The notes: generated from the letters alone by a model not told the origin. Positions 25,636 to 35,190 are shown, counted from the stretch's first letter. The stretch is 64,000 nucleotides of DNA from Paenibacillus sp. FSL H8-0079 (GCF_037991315.1 NZ_CP150300.1:5580001-5644000); one strand, 5' to 3'. Program-made: numbers and translations.

Positions 25636-26978
25636 TGCACGATCCCTCCTTCAAGCCCCAGAGACTCCAGTTCCTTCTCTGCTTCCTTGTTACGGAACAA
25701 CTTGCTGAGTACCCGAATGCACGAGAAACACAGGATTAGATACAACAAGATGAACAATACCAGCATCCACCCTACCGATGTTGACGTCGTTGCAGCTTCC
25801 GATACCTTCATATACCCGCGTAAGATCCAGGGCTGCCTGCCGACCTCAGCGAACATCCACCCAAGTTCGATCGCAATCATGGCCAGTGGCCCCAGCAAGA
25901 CAATACCGAGCAGTAGCCATTTGGGATATGGCTTACGTCCTGGCAACCAGCGCCGCAGTACATATAACACAGGAATCATCAGGATGATCACTCCGGTTGT
26001 GACCTTCAGGTCGAACATATAATGTATGGACAGCGGTGGTCTTAGATCCGCAGGATACTCTTCGAGACCTTTCACTTCCGTATCTGGACGATTACCCGCC
26101 AAAATGCTAAGGGCATAGGGAATCTCAATGGCGTATTTCACTTCATTATTCTCATCCAGAATACCGCCATAGACGAGCGGTGCCTTCTTCATTGTCTTGA
26201 AATGCCATTCTGCGGCAGCCAGCTTCTCCGGCTGATATTTCGCCAGAAATTTACCGGAGGAGTCTCCGATCATGACGGTACTGATCGCAAATACGAGTGC
26301 AGACACCGTCGTGAGTTTCAGTGCTTTTTTGTAATACACATGGTCCCTTCCCCGGAGCAAACTGAAGGCGGCTATCCCCGCCAGGATACCTGCACTCAGG
26401 GTGTAGGATGAGGCGAGTACATGAGATACCTTGGTTGGCGTCGCCGGATTTAACATCGCAGCAATCGGGTGGATGTCCTTCATGATGCCATTAATCAAGG
26501 TGAATCCCTGAGGCTGGTTCATGAAGGAATTCACCGTCGTAATGAAAATCGCAGAGGCCGATGATCCCAGTGCGACTGGTATCAACAGCAGCATATGCGT
26601 ATATTTCTTTTTGAAACGATCCCACGTATAGAGGTAAATCCCAAGAAAGATCGCCTCGATAAAAAAGGCAAACGTCTCCATAAACAGCGGCAGGGCTATC
26701 GCCTGACCCGCTACCCGCATAAACATCGGCCACAGCAGACTGAGCTGTAATCCGATGGAGGTGCCTGTAACGACGCCCACGGCAACAGTAATGACAAAGC
26801 CTCGCGCCCAACGGCGTGCCAGCAAGGTGTAATGGATATCATTGGTTCGTAGCCCTCGCCACTCGGCCAAGGCAATCATGAGGGGAACGCCTACACCGAT
26901 GGAGGCAAAAATAATATGCACAAACAGGGTAAGACCGGTCAGTATCCGGCTGAGCAAAACAGGATCCAGGGATGACAT
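25632..26978 (-). CDS. cydA: Cytochrome bd oxidase subunit I
   Basis: A 448-residue CydA. The heme ligand candidates are H21 in LTLFVHIIFASIG and the histidine in VSHVLASSYTLSAG near 185. The quinol-site Q-loop (about residues 245-310) is the short Firmicute type. GAGGAG precedes ATG 26978. It is the first large gene of the cyd transcript, with a 34-residue ORF 66 bases upstream. Confidence 0.95.
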   Translation of the reverse strand: MSSLDPVLLSRILTGLTLFVHIIFASIGVGVPLMIALAEWRGLRTNDIHYTLLARRWARGFVITVAVGVVTGTSIGLQLSLLWPMFMRVAGQAIALPLFMETFAFFIEAIFLGIYLYTWDRFKKKYTHMLLLIPVALGSSASAIFITTVNSFMNQPQGFTLINGIMKDIHPIAAMLNPATPTKVSHVLASSYTLSAGILAGIAAFSLLRGRDHVYYKKALKLTTVSALVFAISTVMIGDSSGKFLAKYQPEKLAAAEWHFKTMKKAPLVYGGILDENNEVKYAIEIPYALSILAGNRPDTEVKGLEEYPADLRPPLSIHYMFDLKVTTGVIILMIPVLYVLRRWLPGRKPYPKWLLLGIVLLGPLAMIAIELGWMFAEVGRQPWILRGYMKVSEAATTSTSVGWMLVLFILLYLILCFSCIRVLSKLFRNKEAEKELESLGLEGGIVH

Positions 26979-27044
26979 GGTTACACTCCTCTTTCACATA
27001 ATCGTTTATGTACGACAGCAGATCACTCTGCTTGAACGTGTATC

Positions 27045-27149
27045 TCAATAACTCATGATTCGAATGATGCTTTTCACCACGGCATACAGTACAACCACAG
27101 CTGCGACCAGACAGACGATGATGAGTGTTTTCTCTTGTTTACGGAACAT
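27045..27149 (-). CDS. 34-residue single-helix membrane protein upstream of cydA
   Basis: Read directly: starts MFRKQEKTL, has one hydrophobic helix (residues 9-28: LIIVCLVAAVVVLYAVVKSI) and ends IMSY. AAAGGAGG lies 10 bases before ATG 27149, one of the best binding sites in the window, so translation is likely. It precedes cydA by 66 bases on the same strand with no terminator between them. It is distinct from CydS. Function unknown; a role in oxidase assembly or stability is a guess from position. Confidence 0.68.
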   Translation of the reverse strand: MFRKQEKTLIIVCLVAAVVVLYAVVKSIIRIMSY

Positions 27150-27180
27150 ATAGCTGCCGTCCTCCTTTGGCATGGGATGC

Positions 27181-27208
27181 AAATTATGGCTCTATATACA
27201 GTGTGCAA
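27181..27208 (-). promoter_or_regulatory. Possible promoter of the cyd operon
   Basis: On the minus strand TTGCAC (27208-27203), 16 bases, TAATTT (27186-27181), about 35 bases before the 34-residue ORF. I saw no clear Rex or Fnr palindrome. Confidence 0.35.
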
Positions 27209-27245
27209 AAGAATAGGTTTTTTTATCCGGGACATTGAAAAAACA

Positions 27246-27296
27246 AAAAAAGCCTTTACCTCTCATCACGCTTGCGCGCCAAAAGGTAAAGGCTTC
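27246..27296 (-). terminator. Terminator of sensor kinase gene
   Basis: AGCCTTTACC (27251-27260) pairs with GGTAAAGGCT (27285-27294); on the minus strand a T-run follows. It isolates the kinase gene from the cyd operon. Confidence 0.87.
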
Positions 27297-27316
27297 TTCA
27301 TTCCTAATCATTATGT

Positions 27317-30163
27317 TTAAAGCAGCACATCCTGTTTCGGCAGTCGAACCTTGAACGTGCTTCCTTTGTCCGGGGCAGATATGAAGGTCAGTGTACCGTT
27401 GTGATCCTCTACAATTTTGCGGGAAATGTACAACCCGATTCCTGTTCCACCAATCTGTCGATGATCCGAATTATCCACACGATAGAATTTGTTGAACAAC
27501 ATGTCCTTCTCTTTCTCGTCAATACCTATACCGTAATCACGCACGTCGATACATAACCATTCCTCTTCTTCCCATAATGTAACATCAATCCGATCGGCTC
27601 CCGGTGAGTATTTGACCGCATTACCCACCAGATTATGAAGAACTTGAACCATCCTGTTCTGGTCAGCATAAGCAAAAAAGTCCCCATTAAACGTATGCAC
27701 ATGGATTCGCTGAACGGACTTCATATTCCATTGATCAACTACGCCTTCTACCAGTTCAACTAGCGGTACATAGGTCATATGGTAGGCCATACCTTCATTG
27801 TCGAGGCGCTGAATATCAAGCACATCATCCAGCAAACTGCTCAGCCGCATGCCCTCTGAGGAGATGGTCTGCATGAATTCCTGCCTTTGAGCTGCCGGAA
27901 GGTCATACATCATCATGAGTTCCACATATCCCATAATGGTAGCTACAGGTGTTCGAAGTTCATGAGATACCACGCTAATCAGCTCATTTTTCATCCGATC
28001 CAGCCGCTCTTCTCCTGTCCGGTCACGGAAGACCAGCAGGAATCCATGATTTTTACCGGGAACATCCATCTGCTTCATGTACAAGGAAAATACACTTTTC
28101 TCCACATTGTTAAAAATAAATTCAGTCTCGATAAATGCCGTTTCTCCATCCAGGAACGCTTTCGTCTGTTCCAACAGATTGAAGTTATCGGTCAATACCA
28201 TCGTATCAATTGCCTGAGCCAAATCTTCAATGGATCTACCCAGGAAATTACCCAGACCAAACATCTCTTCTATCCTTCGGTTGACGATGGTTATCGTGCC
28301 TGATCGATCTGACATGACGAGCCCTTCCCGAACGGATTCTATAAATTGCTCGCTGATATCCCGCTGTTCCTGGATGGCACTTTTTTCATGTAACAGCTCC
28401 GAATTCAGCTTTTCCAGTGCAAGGGCATGACGTACACGGTCTTCTTCTGCTCTTGTTCGCTCCGTAATATCCTTAATAAACAGGTTATACAACGTCTCAT
28501 TCTTACCGAGCTGAATTTCAACAATTTTGTACTCAATCGGAAAGACGGAACCATCCCGGCGAATACCTGAAATTTCATCTACGATCGTGTATCTCTTGCC
28601 TTCAACATATTCGAATCGCTCCAGCAATGTCTTAATCTCCATGCAGCTTGCCCCTTGAAAAAGAGACGGTGCTTCCTTCATCAGGATCACTTCTTCCCGA
28701 AGCAATCCAAACATTCTTTCGGCCTCCGGATTAAACTCAACGATGATTCCATTGGAGTCCACAGCGATAATCGCATCAATCGACGATTCAATAATCGCAC
28801 GTTTGACTTCTTCACTATTCTTGAGTTCCTTGGTCCGCTCTATGACCCTGTCCTCCAGCGTTAACTTATCGTGACGAATCTGTTCGAATTGTTCCAGCAA
28901 TACATCAGCCATTTTACGCAAATTACCAATAAGAATCTGCACTTCGGTTACATGGCTCGTTGGCCATTCCATCTTCCCATTTCGAAACAACAGCCTCGGA
29001 AGAGAACCTGTCATCCTGGTTAGTCTTAAGAGTGGACTAACGACCTTACTGCTCAGAGGAGCCGCCACAATCATGGAAGCAACGATGATGATGAACAGGG
29101 ATTGCAACGTTGACAGGTAGATCGATTCTATTCGGGGATAATACTTGGCTGAGCCGGTCTCAATGAATACCCTATAAGGTGTTACAACTGTCATCTCCGC
29201 TTCATAGATGAAAGATGCCTGTTTCCAGTGATTCAATACATCGCTGTAATGGATATTCTCGGAGCTTAACAGAATAAGGTTATCTTTCGACTTAAGGAGA
29301 CTGTATTTATCCATGTCCAGATACTCGCCAGCCTGCAGTGTATTCAAACCAGAAGCGACGACTGTATCATTCCGATTCAGCAAAATCACATTCACACCCA
29401 AAAGATGATGATACCGCGCCATGTTCTGATCCATATTCTCCGAGGTAACATACTGTTCGTCCAGATCCTGGACAACGGCATTTGCTGCATGTTTCATATC
29501 ACGTATAATGGCATCATTTATTTGACTCAATTGTCTGCGGCTATCTGCGGATAACAATAGGAGAGAAACAAACACCACGAAGGCGACTACGTATTTAAAT
29601 GCAATTCTTGTGAGTGGAATGGTTCCTGTGCGCTTTGATTTGTGCTCACCCGTAGTAATCCAGAAATCCACCACAATACCCGCGATCAGCGCATTCACCA
29701 TGCCAATCACGGCAATATACATATACTCATACTTCAAATCTTCAATATTCAGTCTCAATAGATAATGTCCGCAATAGATGACTGGAAGTAGCATCACTAC
29801 CCAGAAGACAGCATTAGCCTTGATTAGGCTGCCATTCTTCCAACGCAACTGCCAACCGAGCATCCAGATCAGTTCAATGAAATGCGCAATCATTACCGTT
29901 AAGTTCCGCGGCTCGAAGCCAACAACGGTGGTATTCAGCAGATGGATGACTGTAAGGGTGACAAATCCATAGATAGCCCCATGTAAACGAAGAGCAATGA
30001 GTGCTGCTGCGCTGCCAACCATAAACTGTACACCATAGAATAAAGTAAGTGGAAAAATAGTACTTAGTGAGCCAAGAATGATCAGAATACTGGTTCCAAT
30101 CCAGGGTATCCTCAGCTTCAGCACGACCCACTCCAGCAGTTGGCTTGCCTTTATACGATCCAT
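27317..30163 (-). CDS. Membrane sensor histidine kinase with two PAS domains
   Basis: A 948-residue protein. Five or six membrane helices fill residues 20-175 in the manner of 5TMR-LYT sensors. Another helix (about 188-206), an extracytoplasmic sensor of about 140 residues, a second helix (about 350-372) and a HAMP-like linker follow. PAS 1 lies at about 450-570 (DAIIAVDSNGIIVEFNPEA), PAS 2 at about 605-720 (GLVMSDRSGTITIVNR), then HisKA with the histidine near 734 in VVSHELRTPVAT and a HATPase domain ending KGSTFKVRLP. The TTG at 30169 opens the frame but ATG 30163 is likelier. It is divergent from an OmpR-type regulator, its probable partner. Confidence 0.88.
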   Translation of the reverse strand: MDRIKASQLLEWVVLKLRIPWIGTSILIILGSLSTIFPLTLFYGVQFMVGSAAALIALRLHGAIYGFVTLTVIHLLNTTVVGFEPRNLTVMIAHFIELIWMLGWQLRWKNGSLIKANAVFWVVMLLPVIYCGHYLLRLNIEDLKYEYMYIAVIGMVNALIAGIVVDFWITTGEHKSKRTGTIPLTRIAFKYVVAFVVFVSLLLLSADSRRQLSQINDAIIRDMKHAANAVVQDLDEQYVTSENMDQNMARYHHLLGVNVILLNRNDTVVASGLNTLQAGEYLDMDKYSLLKSKDNLILLSSENIHYSDVLNHWKQASFIYEAEMTVVTPYRVFIETGSAKYYPRIESIYLSTLQSLFIIIVASMIVAAPLSSKVVSPLLRLTRMTGSLPRLLFRNGKMEWPTSHVTEVQILIGNLRKMADVLLEQFEQIRHDKLTLEDRVIERTKELKNSEEVKRAIIESSIDAIIAVDSNGIIVEFNPEAERMFGLLREEVILMKEAPSLFQGASCMEIKTLLERFEYVEGKRYTIVDEISGIRRDGSVFPIEYKIVEIQLGKNETLYNLFIKDITERTRAEEDRVRHALALEKLNSELLHEKSAIQEQRDISEQFIESVREGLVMSDRSGTITIVNRRIEEMFGLGNFLGRSIEDLAQAIDTMVLTDNFNLLEQTKAFLDGETAFIETEFIFNNVEKSVFSLYMKQMDVPGKNHGFLLVFRDRTGEERLDRMKNELISVVSHELRTPVATIMGYVELMMMYDLPAAQRQEFMQTISSEGMRLSSLLDDVLDIQRLDNEGMAYHMTYVPLVELVEGVVDQWNMKSVQRIHVHTFNGDFFAYADQNRMVQVLHNLVGNAVKYSPGADRIDVTLWEEEEWLCIDVRDYGIGIDEKEKDMLFNKFYRVDNSDHRQIGGTGIGLYISRKIVEDHNGTLTFISAPDKGSTFKVRLPKQDVLL

Positions 30164-30169
30164 AAGCAA

Positions 30170-30507
30170 CTGCCCTCAAGGTTATTTTTTTGTTCTATAT
30201 TTAACAACAACGTTGGTTCCCCCCATAAACTTCAGCGGATACAATCTACTTTTTTTCCCCTCAAATCGTTCTGATCTATTATACTGTAATTAGCACTTGA
30301 TGTAGATTTGGGAAATTCTGATCGCTCGGCAAAAAAACTGCATTCATGCTAAAATATTGAAGTTCATCTAAAAAGCCTGCTTTCCATCTACATATACATT
30401 CTATATTCTGGAATAGAAACATTAAAATTTTTGCAGTATTTCTTAGCAAATCACAGCTTTTTTTTAGTATTTTCTTAACACATTATTTTCACCAGGAGTG
30501 TGACTCT
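30170..30507. other. Divergent intergenic region of the kinase/regulator pair
   Basis: 338 AT-rich bases with no gene, no repeat and no convincing hairpin. It must hold both divergent promoters; no clear -35/-10 pair stands out. Confidence 0.4.
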
Positions 30508-31206
30508 ATGACGATCAAAGTACTTCTTATAGAAGATGAGAAAAATCTGGCTGACATGATTGCTTTCTTTCTTGAGGAGGAAGGATACATCACGGAACGG
30601 GTTCATCATGCCCGCGAGGCACTTCAACTGTTCCCACAATTCCAGCCTGACATTGTTGTAACAGACCTGATGCTTCCTGAAACGGATGGCAATGCTCTTG
30701 TAGAAGCCTTTCGCCAGCACTCCACTGTGCCGATTCTAATGATCTCAGCAAGCACGATGCTGAATGATCGACTTCGTGCTTTACATAATGGTGCGGATGA
30801 CTTTCTGTGCAAGCCATTCAGCCTCAAAGAGCTGGACGCCAGAATTAAAGCGCTGCTACGCAGATCCATCATTTCCTATCAGGATAAACCAGCTAAAGAA
30901 GACAAGCAGGCCGAGGTTACTGGACATGTGAATGTAAATGAGTACAGAAGAACCCTGTTTGTGGATGGCGTTGAGATCGAGGTCACTCATATTGAGTTTG
31001 AAATAATGAAGGAATTGTACCGGAATCCAGGTAAAGTGTTCACCCGCAATGAGCTGATGGATCGGATCAAAGGCTCCGAACGTGCCTATCTGGATCGTAC
31101 CATTGATGTTCATATCTCAAGCCTGCGTAAAAAAATTGAGCCTGATCCCAAGAACCCCCGTTATATCAAAACGGTGTGGGGAACAGGCTACAAATATGTG
31201 ATCTAA
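30508..31206 (+). CDS. OmpR/PhoB-family response regulator
   Basis: A 232-residue regulator. The receiver (about 1-120) has the acidic pocket IEDEKN, acceptor D53 in VTDLMLPETDG and K in LCKPFSL. A winged-helix DNA-binding domain (about 135-230) contains NPGKVFTRNELMDRI and RTIDVHISSLRKKIEPDPKNPRYIKTVWGTGY-type core residues. AGGAG precedes the ATG. It is divergent from the 948-residue sensor kinase, suggesting a two-component pair with autoregulation from the shared 338-base region. Confidence 0.92.
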   Translation: MTIKVLLIEDEKNLADMIAFFLEEEGYITERVHHAREALQLFPQFQPDIVVTDLMLPETDGNALVEAFRQHSTVPILMISASTMLNDRLRALHNGADDFLCKPFSLKELDARIKALLRRSIISYQDKPAKEDKQAEVTGHVNVNEYRRTLFVDGVEIEVTHIEFEIMKELYRNPGKVFTRNELMDRIKGSERAYLDRTIDVHISSLRKKIEPDPKNPRYIKTVWGTGYKYVI

Positions 31207-31230
31207 TTCGATCGTAACATTAAAGTTAAA

Positions 31231-31283
31231 AACCTTTGGCCATATCCCTCTCTTATCTCATGGATAAGATGGGAGGTATGGCT
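31231..31283. terminator. Convergent hairpin, overlapping a gene end
   Basis: GGCCATATCCCTCTCTTATC pairs imperfectly with the run ending GGGAGGTATGGCT around TCAT. It covers the last codons of the 138-residue gene (-) and may end both that gene and the regulator gene (+). Confidence 0.6.
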
Positions 31284-31669
31284 ATTTGTGATTCATATAC
31301 AGAGGGATGCAGCCACTGCTCCATGTCTTTGATCAGCTGATCTGGTTCTTGCTCGTTCCAGAGGATCATCTTCATCTCACCTGTACCTGTAATCAGTTGC
31401 AGGTGTCGCTTCCGAATCAGCGATTTGAAATCCGTAATGACCAACAACGGAATCTGCGGCATAAAAGCCCGAATAGCATTTGCCGCTGACACTGCTTCTT
31501 CCGCAATCTGATAATCAACAATACAATAACGGGAGTTTTCCCAACTTCCCCGGTGTGTTTCTATTATTGAACCGGATGGTGCATCAGCCATCCATTCCCT
31601 AAACAATTGAATAATATTTTCATATGCAATACGACGTTTTCCATCCGAAAGCACGGTAATGGGTTCCAT
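31253..31669 (-). CDS. Orphan 138-residue protein, possibly a degenerate receiver
   Basis: I do not recognise a named family. The middle reads YCIVDYQIAEEAVSAANAIR, then IPLLVITDF, then a lysine-rich turn, MKMILWNE and DQLIKDMEQWL. This order resembles strands 3 to 5 and the last helix of a response-regulator receiver, with D in CIVD at the acceptor position, but the first acidic pocket and the K-P pair are missing. TGGAGG precedes ATG 31669. It is convergent with the OmpR-type regulator, 46 bases apart. Receiver ancestry is inference only. Confidence 0.65.
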   Translation of the reverse strand: MEPITVLSDGKRRIAYENIIQLFREWMADAPSGSIIETHRGSWENSRYCIVDYQIAEEAVSAANAIRAFMPQIPLLVITDFKSLIRKRHLQLITGTGEMKMILWNEQEPDQLIKDMEQWLHPSVYESQIAIPPILSMR

Positions 31670-31911
31670 AGGTATAACCTCCAGTTGTTTCTTCTTATTA
31701 TTGTGCCAATTTTCGTTTAAAAATGTTTGTGCGTGAACATGAAAGAAGTGTTAACAAATTTCGTACTTCTTCACATAAAGTGTCATTCTCGTGCACTTTG
31801 TGTCTCGATGATTTCGCAGATTCCACACATTGATGTAAAATAGAGAAATACCCGTGTGATTTAACTTACGGGAAGTTAAGGATGAATCTGGTATTATAGG
31901 AGGTTACACTG

Positions 31912-33054
31912 ATGAATATTGTTTCCATTGAACCAACACCGAGTCCAAATACGATGATGCTGCATCTCGATGAACGTCTGGAGGACGGAATTCGCAAAAC
32001 ATATACACTGGACAACGAACGATCCGCTCCGGCGTTCATTCGCCAGATGCTTCATATTCCCGGCGTAAAGAGTGTATTCCACACAACAGACTTTGTAGCA
32101 CTTGACCGTAAAGGCAATGCAGACTGGTCCGTCATTTTGGGGGAAGTCCAAAATCGCCTTGGACAGCAAGGCATTGATCTGGACTGGATTGAATCCGAAG
32201 ATGGTTCAGGCGAGCACTTCGGAGAAGCACAGGTATTCGTGCAATTCTTCCGAGGCGTACCGATGCAGATCCGGGTCAAGGCCGGGGTCAAGGAAGAACG
32301 AATCTCGTTGTCGGACCGCTTTGTCAAAGCCGTGACGGAAGTCGCCAGTGCGACGATGATCAAAGAACGCAAACTGAGCGATTACGGTGTTCGATATGGT
32401 GAATTGCCTGATATTGCTCGTGAAGTCGAGCAGGAATTAGAAGCTGCTTATCCGCCAGAACGACTGGAGCAGGTCATCCAACAGGCCATTGAACATGGTA
32501 CCAAATCAGAAGAGTTCGTCGAGCGCCGTCGTGAATTGGATGGAGCCGAACTTGAAGAGGCTCTGCGAAACGAGGACTGGAATGTTCGCTATGCGGCTTT
32601 TGACGGCATGGAGCCTACCACCGAAAGACTGCCCCTCGTAGCACATGCTCTGCATGACAACAAAATGCAGATCCGCCGCTTGGCCGTGGTATACCTGGGT
32701 GACATTCGTACACCGGAAGCGATGGAATTGCTGTATGAAGCACTCCAAGACAGTTCTCCTGCGGTACGCCGTACTGCGGGGGATACCTTGTCGGATATCG
32801 GTGATCCTGCCGCCACTCCAGCCATGACAGCAACGTTATCCGATAAAAGTAAACTTGTACGCTGGCGTGCAGCTCGTTTTCTATATGAGGTCGGAACAGA
32901 AGAAGCAGAACAAGCCTTGCGAGTTGCAGCCGATGATCCCGAATTTGAAGTCAGCCTACAGGCTAAGATGGCTCTGGAGCGGATCGAATCGGGCGAACAA
33001 GCTGCTGGAACGGTATGGCAGCAGATGGCTGGCCGTAACAAAAAAGAGGAGTAG
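31912..33054 (+). CDS. Conserved virulence factor C-like protein (YpgR/CvfC)
   Basis: A 380-residue protein. The N-terminal Nfu-type scaffold domain (about 1-85) opens MNIVSIEPTPSPNTMMLHL, nearly the CvfC signature. A middle region (about 90-195) is followed by a HEAT-like array (about 200-370) with repeats such as NEDWNVRYAAFDGM, DNKMQIRRLAVVYLGDI, DSSPAVRRTAGDTLSDIGD and DKSKLVRWRAARFLYEVG. In Staphylococcus aureus CvfC affects virulence and thymidylate-linked phenotypes; the biochemical role is unknown. The Nfu-like domain lacks the C-terminal cysteine pair of true iron-sulfur carriers, and the HEAT array suggests a protein-binding scaffold. AGGAGGT precedes the ATG. Confidence 0.87.
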   Translation: MNIVSIEPTPSPNTMMLHLDERLEDGIRKTYTLDNERSAPAFIRQMLHIPGVKSVFHTTDFVALDRKGNADWSVILGEVQNRLGQQGIDLDWIESEDGSGEHFGEAQVFVQFFRGVPMQIRVKAGVKEERISLSDRFVKAVTEVASATMIKERKLSDYGVRYGELPDIAREVEQELEAAYPPERLEQVIQQAIEHGTKSEEFVERRRELDGAELEEALRNEDWNVRYAAFDGMEPTTERLPLVAHALHDNKMQIRRLAVVYLGDIRTPEAMELLYEALQDSSPAVRRTAGDTLSDIGDPAATPAMTATLSDKSKLVRWRAARFLYEVGTEEAEQALRVAADDPEFEVSLQAKMALERIESGEQAAGTVWQQMAGRNKKEE

Positions 33055-33199
33055 TCGTCCCTCAGACCTCACATCCAACTATTGTTATTGCACTGGAAAA
33101 CCATGCGCGTTATACTGATTGTCTGTTTACTAAACAGGACACATCGTGTTAAGTTGTGTTGATTATAATTTCATAGACAATAGATACACCTCATCCATT

Positions 33200-33380
33200 G
33201 ATGGTGAGGTAGAGGTCGCGGGTGCGATCAGTACGCTGATGGAGGCGCTAAGGAGCCGCTTATGAGATCAGCCGAAAGGTGTACCCGCCGAAGCTAACTG
33301 GACGTTCCTTATACGGTCCGGTGGGCTGGGGCTGCTGTCGAAAGGCGCAGAACTGTCACGGAAGTACATTTCCTCTTATG
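33200..33380 (+). ncRNA. Lysine riboswitch (L box)
   Basis: The conserved order of the L box is present: AGAGGTCGCGGG (33211-33222), a GTACGCTGATGGAGGCGCTAAGG arm, GCCGAAAGGTGTACCCGCCGAAGC, a long arm closing GTCCGGTGGGCTGGGGCTGCTGTC, and CTGTCACGG (33353-33361). It is followed by a terminator and then by an amino acid permease gene. By family, lysine binding stabilises P1 and lets the terminator form, shutting off transcription. Confidence 0.9.
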
Positions 33381-33448
33381 GAGGTATGAATTCTTCTGTG
33401 TTGAGCTATCTTAATCATCTGGGACATGGTGCGGACATTGAATATAGA

Positions 33449-33478
33449 GACCGCAGGCTGATGCCTGTGGTCTTTTTT
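33449..33478 (+). terminator. Riboswitch-controlled terminator
   Basis: GACCGCAGGC pairs perfectly with GCCTGTGGTC (one G-T) around TGAT, followed by TTTTTT. It lies between the lysine aptamer and the permease start at 33533. Confidence 0.92.
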
Positions 33479-33532
33479 GTTTATGAAGTCAAGTATTGCA
33501 AACATCAGTATATCGAATGAAGGAGTGTTTCC

Positions 33533-35014
33533 ATGCAAGACCGTAGTAACCCAACAACAACTGGACCTTCCCTGAAAAAAGGATTACGCGCACGCCATAT
33601 GACGATGATCGCCCTCGGTGGCTCCATTGGTACCGGGCTGTTCCTCGCAAGTGGTACCGCCATCTCAACCGCAGGCCCTGGTGGAGCTTTAATTGCCTAT
33701 GCGGCTGTGGGCATCATGGTCTATTTCCTAATGACCAGCCTTGGTGAGCTTGCTACCTTTATGCCGGACTCCGGTTCATTTAATACGTATGCCGCACGTT
33801 TTGTCGATCCCGCCCTCGGATTCGCCATGGGCTGGAACTTCTGGTACAACTGGGCGGTAACCATTGCAGCAGAGCTTGCTGCCGCTACAGTACTCATTAA
33901 ATACTGGTTCCCCGACAGTTCATCCATGTTATGGAGCTTGTTATTCCTCGTGCTGATTTTTGCCTTGAACATCCTGTCGGTCAAAGGCTACGGGGAGTCC
34001 GAATACTGGTTCGCCATTATCAAAGTAGCTACCGTTATCATCTTCCTGGCCGTTGGCGTGCTCATGATCTTCGGTATTATAGGCGGAGAAGCGGTTGGTT
34101 TCAGTAACTTCACCATCGGTGATGCGCCTATTCATGGCGGATTCTTCGCCGTGCTTGGTGTATTCATGGCCGCTGGATTCTCATTCCAAGGTACAGAGCT
34201 TATCGGTGTAGCCGCGGGTGAAAGTGAAAACCCGCGCGAGAATGTTCCCCGTGCGATTCGTCAGGTATTCTGGCGCATTCTGATTTTTTACATTTTGGCG
34301 ATTACCGTGATCAGTCTGATCATCCCGTACACTCATCCGAACCTGCTCAAAGGTGATTTGGAAAATATCGGGGTTAGCCCGTTCACGTTAGTGTTTGAGA
34401 AAGCTGGACTCGCCATTGCGGCTTCCGTCATGAATGCCGTCATTCTAACTTCCGTACTCTCTGCTGGTAATTCAGGTATGTATGCTTCTAGCCGGGTTCT
34501 CTACGCCCTTGCCCGAGATGGTAAAGCCCCTCGCTTCCTCGGCAAGTTGAACAAAAAGGGTATTCCCATGAATGCCCTGTTGCTCACGACAGCCGTTGGT
34601 ATGTTGGCATTCTTGGCTTCCCTGTTCGGCGATGGCATTGTGTATACCTGGTTGCTGAATGCATCCGGGATGTGCGGATTTATCACTTGGCTGGGAATCG
34701 CCATAAGTCATTATCGCTTCCGCCGTGCATACGTTGCACAAGGCAGAGACCTGAGCGATCTGCCTTACCGGGCACGTTGGTTCCCGTTTGGGCCGATCTT
34801 CGCTTTTGTCCTGTGTATCGTCGTGATCATCGGACAGAACTACCAGGCATTCACGGGTGACCAGATCGACTGGAGTGGAGCCATCGTCGCTTACTTGAGC
34901 GTACCGCTGTTCCTGGTGCTGTGGCTGGGTTACAAATGGATCAAAAAGACCAAAGTGGTGCCTCTACAGGAATGTGATTTTACACCTACCGATTCACCAG
35001 CTGATAAGCACTAA
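33533..35014 (+). CDS. lysP: Amino acid permease, probably lysine-specific (LysP-type)
   Basis: A 493-residue APC-family transporter with 12 hydrophobic segments. HMTMIALGGSIGTGLFLASG at residues 22-41 is the APC helix-1 signature and SFQGTELIGVAAGESENP near 222-239 is the consensus amphipathic region. AAGGAG precedes the ATG. Lysine specificity is inferred from the lysine riboswitch that controls it and from the LysP-like length and N-terminus. It imports lysine by proton symport. No lysine biosynthesis gene follows, so the riboswitch here controls uptake alone. Confidence 0.88.
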   Translation: MQDRSNPTTTGPSLKKGLRARHMTMIALGGSIGTGLFLASGTAISTAGPGGALIAYAAVGIMVYFLMTSLGELATFMPDSGSFNTYAARFVDPALGFAMGWNFWYNWAVTIAAELAAATVLIKYWFPDSSSMLWSLLFLVLIFALNILSVKGYGESEYWFAIIKVATVIIFLAVGVLMIFGIIGGEAVGFSNFTIGDAPIHGGFFAVLGVFMAAGFSFQGTELIGVAAGESENPRENVPRAIRQVFWRILIFYILAITVISLIIPYTHPNLLKGDLENIGVSPFTLVFEKAGLAIAASVMNAVILTSVLSAGNSGMYASSRVLYALARDGKAPRFLGKLNKKGIPMNALLLTTAVGMLAFLASLFGDGIVYTWLLNASGMCGFITWLGIAISHYRFRRAYVAQGRDLSDLPYRARWFPFGPIFAFVLCIVVIIGQNYQAFTGDQIDWSGAIVAYLSVPLFLVLWLGYKWIKKTKVVPLQECDFTPTDSPADKH

Positions 35015-35048
35015 CGAAGCAATTTTACACTTGCCACTTCGATGACAG

Positions 35049-35190
35049 AATAACCTTCCGATCGCTGTTATCCCCAGATTTTTTGATTCACTTTTACAAA
35101 GGTAAAAATCTGGGGATAAAGGCGAAGCGTATGCTTACGAAGGAGCTTTCTTGCAGAAAGCTTTTAGCTTCGCTTCTTCACGCTATTTCT
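35049..35190 (+). repeat. Dispersed palindromic repeat, copy 1
   Basis: The core hairpin TTATCCCCAGATTTTT (35068-35083) pairs with AAAAATCTGGGGATAA (35104-35119), preceded by CCGATCGCTG and followed by GGCGAAGCG and CTTTCTTGC. A second copy lies at 51441-51560 in the same orientation. It follows the permease gene. The 404-base gap to the sortase also holds a terminator at 35257. Confidence 0.65.
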
